DNA from: JBBROS01 sp965213855
GTDB taxonomy: Bacteria > Pseudomonadota > Alphaproteobacteria > Acetobacterales > Acetobacteraceae
Assembly (NCBI GenBank): GCA_965213855.1
Contig: CBDCAA010000008.1
Span: forward strand, 62,001 to 126,000
Direction: 5' to 3'
Length of the DNA stretch: 64,000 bases
The notes under the pieces were generated by a model, which had not been told where the DNA came from, did not search any database, and worked only from the letters and a program-made list of their open reading frames with translations. Shown here piece by piece: positions 62,099 through 64,000 of the stretch; the first letter of the stretch is position 1; every line of letters starts with the position of its first letter. The position numbers and the translations under genes are program-made.

Positions 62099-63298
62099 TC
62101 AGGCCTCGGAGCGCCGGACGGTGAGGTCCGGCCGGTCGAACACGGCGGGCAGCAGCTCGGTGCCGAGGCCGGGGCCGTCCATCGGCAGGACGTGGCCATC
62201 GACGATCGTGGGCAGGACGGTGACGAGTTCCTTGTACCAGCCCGTGTAGAAGGCGCGGACGCTTTCCTGGATGAGGGTGTTGGGCTGGCTGAACGAGGCG
62301 TGGACGCCGGCGACGAAGCCGACCGGCCCGACGCAGTCGTGAGGCGCGAAGGGACGATGGTAGGTATCAGCCAGGGCTGCGATCTTGCGGCCTTCGGTGA
62401 GGCCGCCGGTCCAGCAGAGGTCCGCCATGACCACGCCGATCGCGTCGCGGTCGAGCATGTCCTTGTAGGGGAAGCGGCTGCCGAGGGTCTCGCTCGCGCA
62501 GATCCAGACATCGGTCGAGCGGGCCAGCTCGGCGAGCGCCCGGGGTGAATTCATGCGGATGGGGTCTTCGTACCAGGTCGGGGCATAGGGCTCGAGGATG
62601 CGCGCGAGCTTCTTGGCCATCGGCAGGTTCCACAGGCAGTGGAACTCGACCATGATCTCCATCCGGTCACCGACCGCGCGGCGGATGCTTTCGAACGGGG
62701 CGAGGGCGGCGTTCAGTTCTGCGGGCGAGATGGCCATGCCGTCATTGGCGATGGCGGCCGGGTCGAACGGCCAGATCTTCATGGCGGTGATGCCGGACTC
62801 GAGCAGGCTTTCGGCAACGCGGCCGGCGTCGGTCATGAAGCCGTGGAGGTCTTCGTAGGGGCCGGCGGCGGTGTCGAAGTTCCAGGTCGAGACGGGTTTG
62901 ATGTCGTTCGAGCGGACGTAACCGTAGCCGGCGCAGGTGTTGTAGATGCGCTGGCGCGGGCGGCAGAGGCCGCCGAGCATCTGGTGCACGGGTTGGCCGC
63001 AGACCTTGCCGAACACGTCCCACAGCGCGATGTCGATTGCCGAGGCGGCGCGGTATTCGACGCCGGTGCTGGACTGCGCCATGGGCAGGTTCAGCATCTC
63101 ACGGTGCAGCGCCTCGATGTGGAGCGGATCCTTGCCGAGGAGCCGGCGGGCGAGCGTGTCGTGGATGTGGGCCTCGACGGCGCCGGCGCCGTAGAACGTC
63201 TCCCCGAGGCCGACGGGCCCGGCGTTGGTGTGGATGCGGACCCAGAGAACGTTAGCGAACTCGGCCGTGCGCAGGGTTTCGATGGCGGCGATCTTCAC
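62099..63298 (-). CDS. mandelate racemase/muconate lactonizing (enolase superfamily) enzyme
   Basis: This is a 399-residue enzyme. GTG 63298 is preferred over ATG 63313 because GGAGG lies 8 bases upstream and MVKIAAIETL is the usual family start. Metal ligands are visible as VEFHCLW, WYEDPI and CASETLG, and the base His in APHDCVGPVG. The position normally KxK reads AMKIWPFDP, a pattern of acid-sugar dehydratase-like subgroups. It probably dehydrates or epimerises a hydroxy-acid. Convergent with the DHDPS-family gene (2-base gap). Confidence 0.9.
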   Translation of the reverse strand: MKIAAIETLRTAEFANVLWVRIHTNAGPVGLGETFYGAGAVEAHIHDTLARRLLGKDPLHIEALHREMLNLPMAQSSTGVEYRAASAIDIALWDVFGKVCGQPVHQMLGGLCRPRQRIYNTCAGYGYVRSNDIKPVSTWNFDTAAGPYEDLHGFMTDAGRVAESLLESGITAMKIWPFDPAAIANDGMAISPAELNAALAPFESIRRAVGDRMEIMVEFHCLWNLPMAKKLARILEPYAPTWYEDPIRMNSPRALAELARSTDVWICASETLGSRFPYKDMLDRDAIGVVMADLCWTGGLTEGRKIAALADTYHRPFAPHDCVGPVGFVAGVHASFSQPNTLIQESVRAFYTGWYKELVTVLPTIVDGHVLPMDGPGLGTELLPAVFDRPDLTVRRSEA

Positions 63299-63540
63299 CG
63301 GCGCGTCCTCCATGGTGTGGCCTCGATGGCCGCAACCCAATCTACACGGCATCGGTCGCGCCGCTCTACGGGATCAAGGCCGTGGGCAGGACCGACTATC
63401 GAGATCTCGGCGCAACTTGCGAACCTTCAGGGAGAAGCAGTTTCGGGGTGAGACGAGCCGTGCGTCGCTCTGGGGTGATCGGGTTCTCAGGCGGCCGGTT
63501 TCCGCCCATGATCGGCGCGTGACCATCGAAGGACGCCGTA

Positions 63541-64000
63541 ATGCCGACGCTTGCCGCTGTGCCGAAGGGTGGCCTTCTCCCGATGTCGCGGCGGGTGATG
63601 AACCTGTCGCACTTCCTGCGGCAGTGTGCGCGGCGGCACGGCTCGGCGCCCGGCCTGGTGCATGGCGATGAGCGCTGGAGCTGGGCGCAGCTGGAGCGGC
63701 GGGTGGACGCGGCGGCGGCGGGGCTGGACGCGTTGGGGGTGGGGAAGGGGGACCGCGTGCTGGTGCAGTCGCGCAACTGCCACCAGATGGTCGAGGCGAT
63801 GTTCGCCTGCTTTCGGGTGGGCGCCGTGTATGTGCCGGCGAACTTCCGCCAGACGCCGGCCGAGGTGGCCGACCTGGCCCGGACCGCCGGCGCCTCGGCG
63901 CTGGTGTGCGGCGCGGAGTTCACCGGCCATGCCGAAGCGGTGCGGGACGCGGTGCCCGGGCTGGTCATGCTGGCGATCGGGGCGGCCGGGTTCGGCGAGC
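63541..64000 (+). CDS. acyl-CoA synthetase / AMP-binding ligase, N-terminal part
   Basis: The gene is cut by the right window edge; 153 residues are visible. AAGGA stands 7 bases before ATG 63541. The sequence fits the start of ANL-superfamily acid-CoA ligases: LSHFLRQCARRHGSAPGLVH, WSWAQLERRVDAAAAGLDAL, GDRVLVQSRNCHQMVEAMFA and VGAVYVPANFRQTPAEV. The AMP-binding P-loop lies outside the window. Later in-frame ATGs (63583, 63598) are alternatives. Confidence 0.88.
   Translation, partial: MPTLAAVPKGGLLPMSRRVMNLSHFLRQCARRHGSAPGLVHGDERWSWAQLERRVDAAAAGLDALGVGKGDRVLVQSRNCHQMVEAMFACFRVGAVYVPANFRQTPAEVADLARTAGASALVCGAEFTGHAEAVRDAVPGLVMLAIGAAGFGE

Noticed and set aside
1..64000. tRNA or rRNA genes
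   Set aside because: Intergenic gaps were read for cloverleaf-like or conserved rRNA sequence and none was seen.

Overview
The window is GC-rich chromosomal DNA of a bacterium, most likely an alphaproteobacterium. Pointers are paired OpgG/OpgH glucan genes, an H-NS/HvrA-type protein, a PEP-CTERM protein, many ABC importers and a sugar-acid dehydratase locus. The mix recalls Acetobacteraceae (Rhodospirillales), but no rRNA or tRNA is present to settle this. Genes are dense, often share 1-4 bases with the next gene, and use GTG/TTG starts freely.

Layout. 1-3.7 kb: end of a DUF2382 stress protein, a membrane protein, a small secreted protein and an EAL-PAS-GGDEF c-di-GMP enzyme. 4-9.9 kb: an accessory island. 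It holds a coupled trio (ParB-domain DNA methyltransferase between two paralogous small HTH-like proteins), a DUF1349 protein, a small Cys-rich protein, a striking inverted repeat of TGACGCAC units, a decayed IS3-family element and about 1 kb with no clear gene. 9.9-22.7 kb: a pentose/sugar-acid locus with a GntR regulator, IlvD/Edd-type dehydratase, a CUT1 importer with an SDR dehydrogenase, and a CUT2 importer. 22.7-28 kb: PEP-CTERM protein, H-NS-like protein, beta-propeller protein and two orphan solute-binding proteins. 28.2-35.5 kb: a tightly overlapping six-gene redox operon (unknown membrane protein, DyP-type peroxidase, cytochrome P450, alpha/beta hydrolase, gluconate dehydrogenase subunit 3-like protein, GMC oxidoreductase). 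35.5-45.6 kb: an SDR, opgG-opgH and a complete five-gene peptide/opine-type ABC importer. 45.7-50.6 kb: a catabolic cluster (dihydroxyphthalate decarboxylase-like protein, creatininase-family amidase, MFS transporter, NodB-type deacetylase, SDR).

50.7-55.4 kb is the most unusual part. A 1261-residue repeat protein (73-residue repeats, a DUF4214-like segment, and a C-terminal region with a PD...ExK nuclease-like signature) overlaps by 4 bases an unrecognised 326-residue gene. Base composition drops across the C-terminal part of the large gene and through the second gene. This looks like a polymorphic toxin with its immunity gene, which is inference. 55.8-64 kb: a polar amino-acid ABC transporter with no ATPase gene beside it, two DHDPS-family lyases, a rare single-chain fusion of the two flavoprotein subunits of an opine/D-hydroxyproline/HCN-type dehydrogenase, an enolase-superfamily enzyme, and the start of an acyl-CoA synthetase cut by the window edge.
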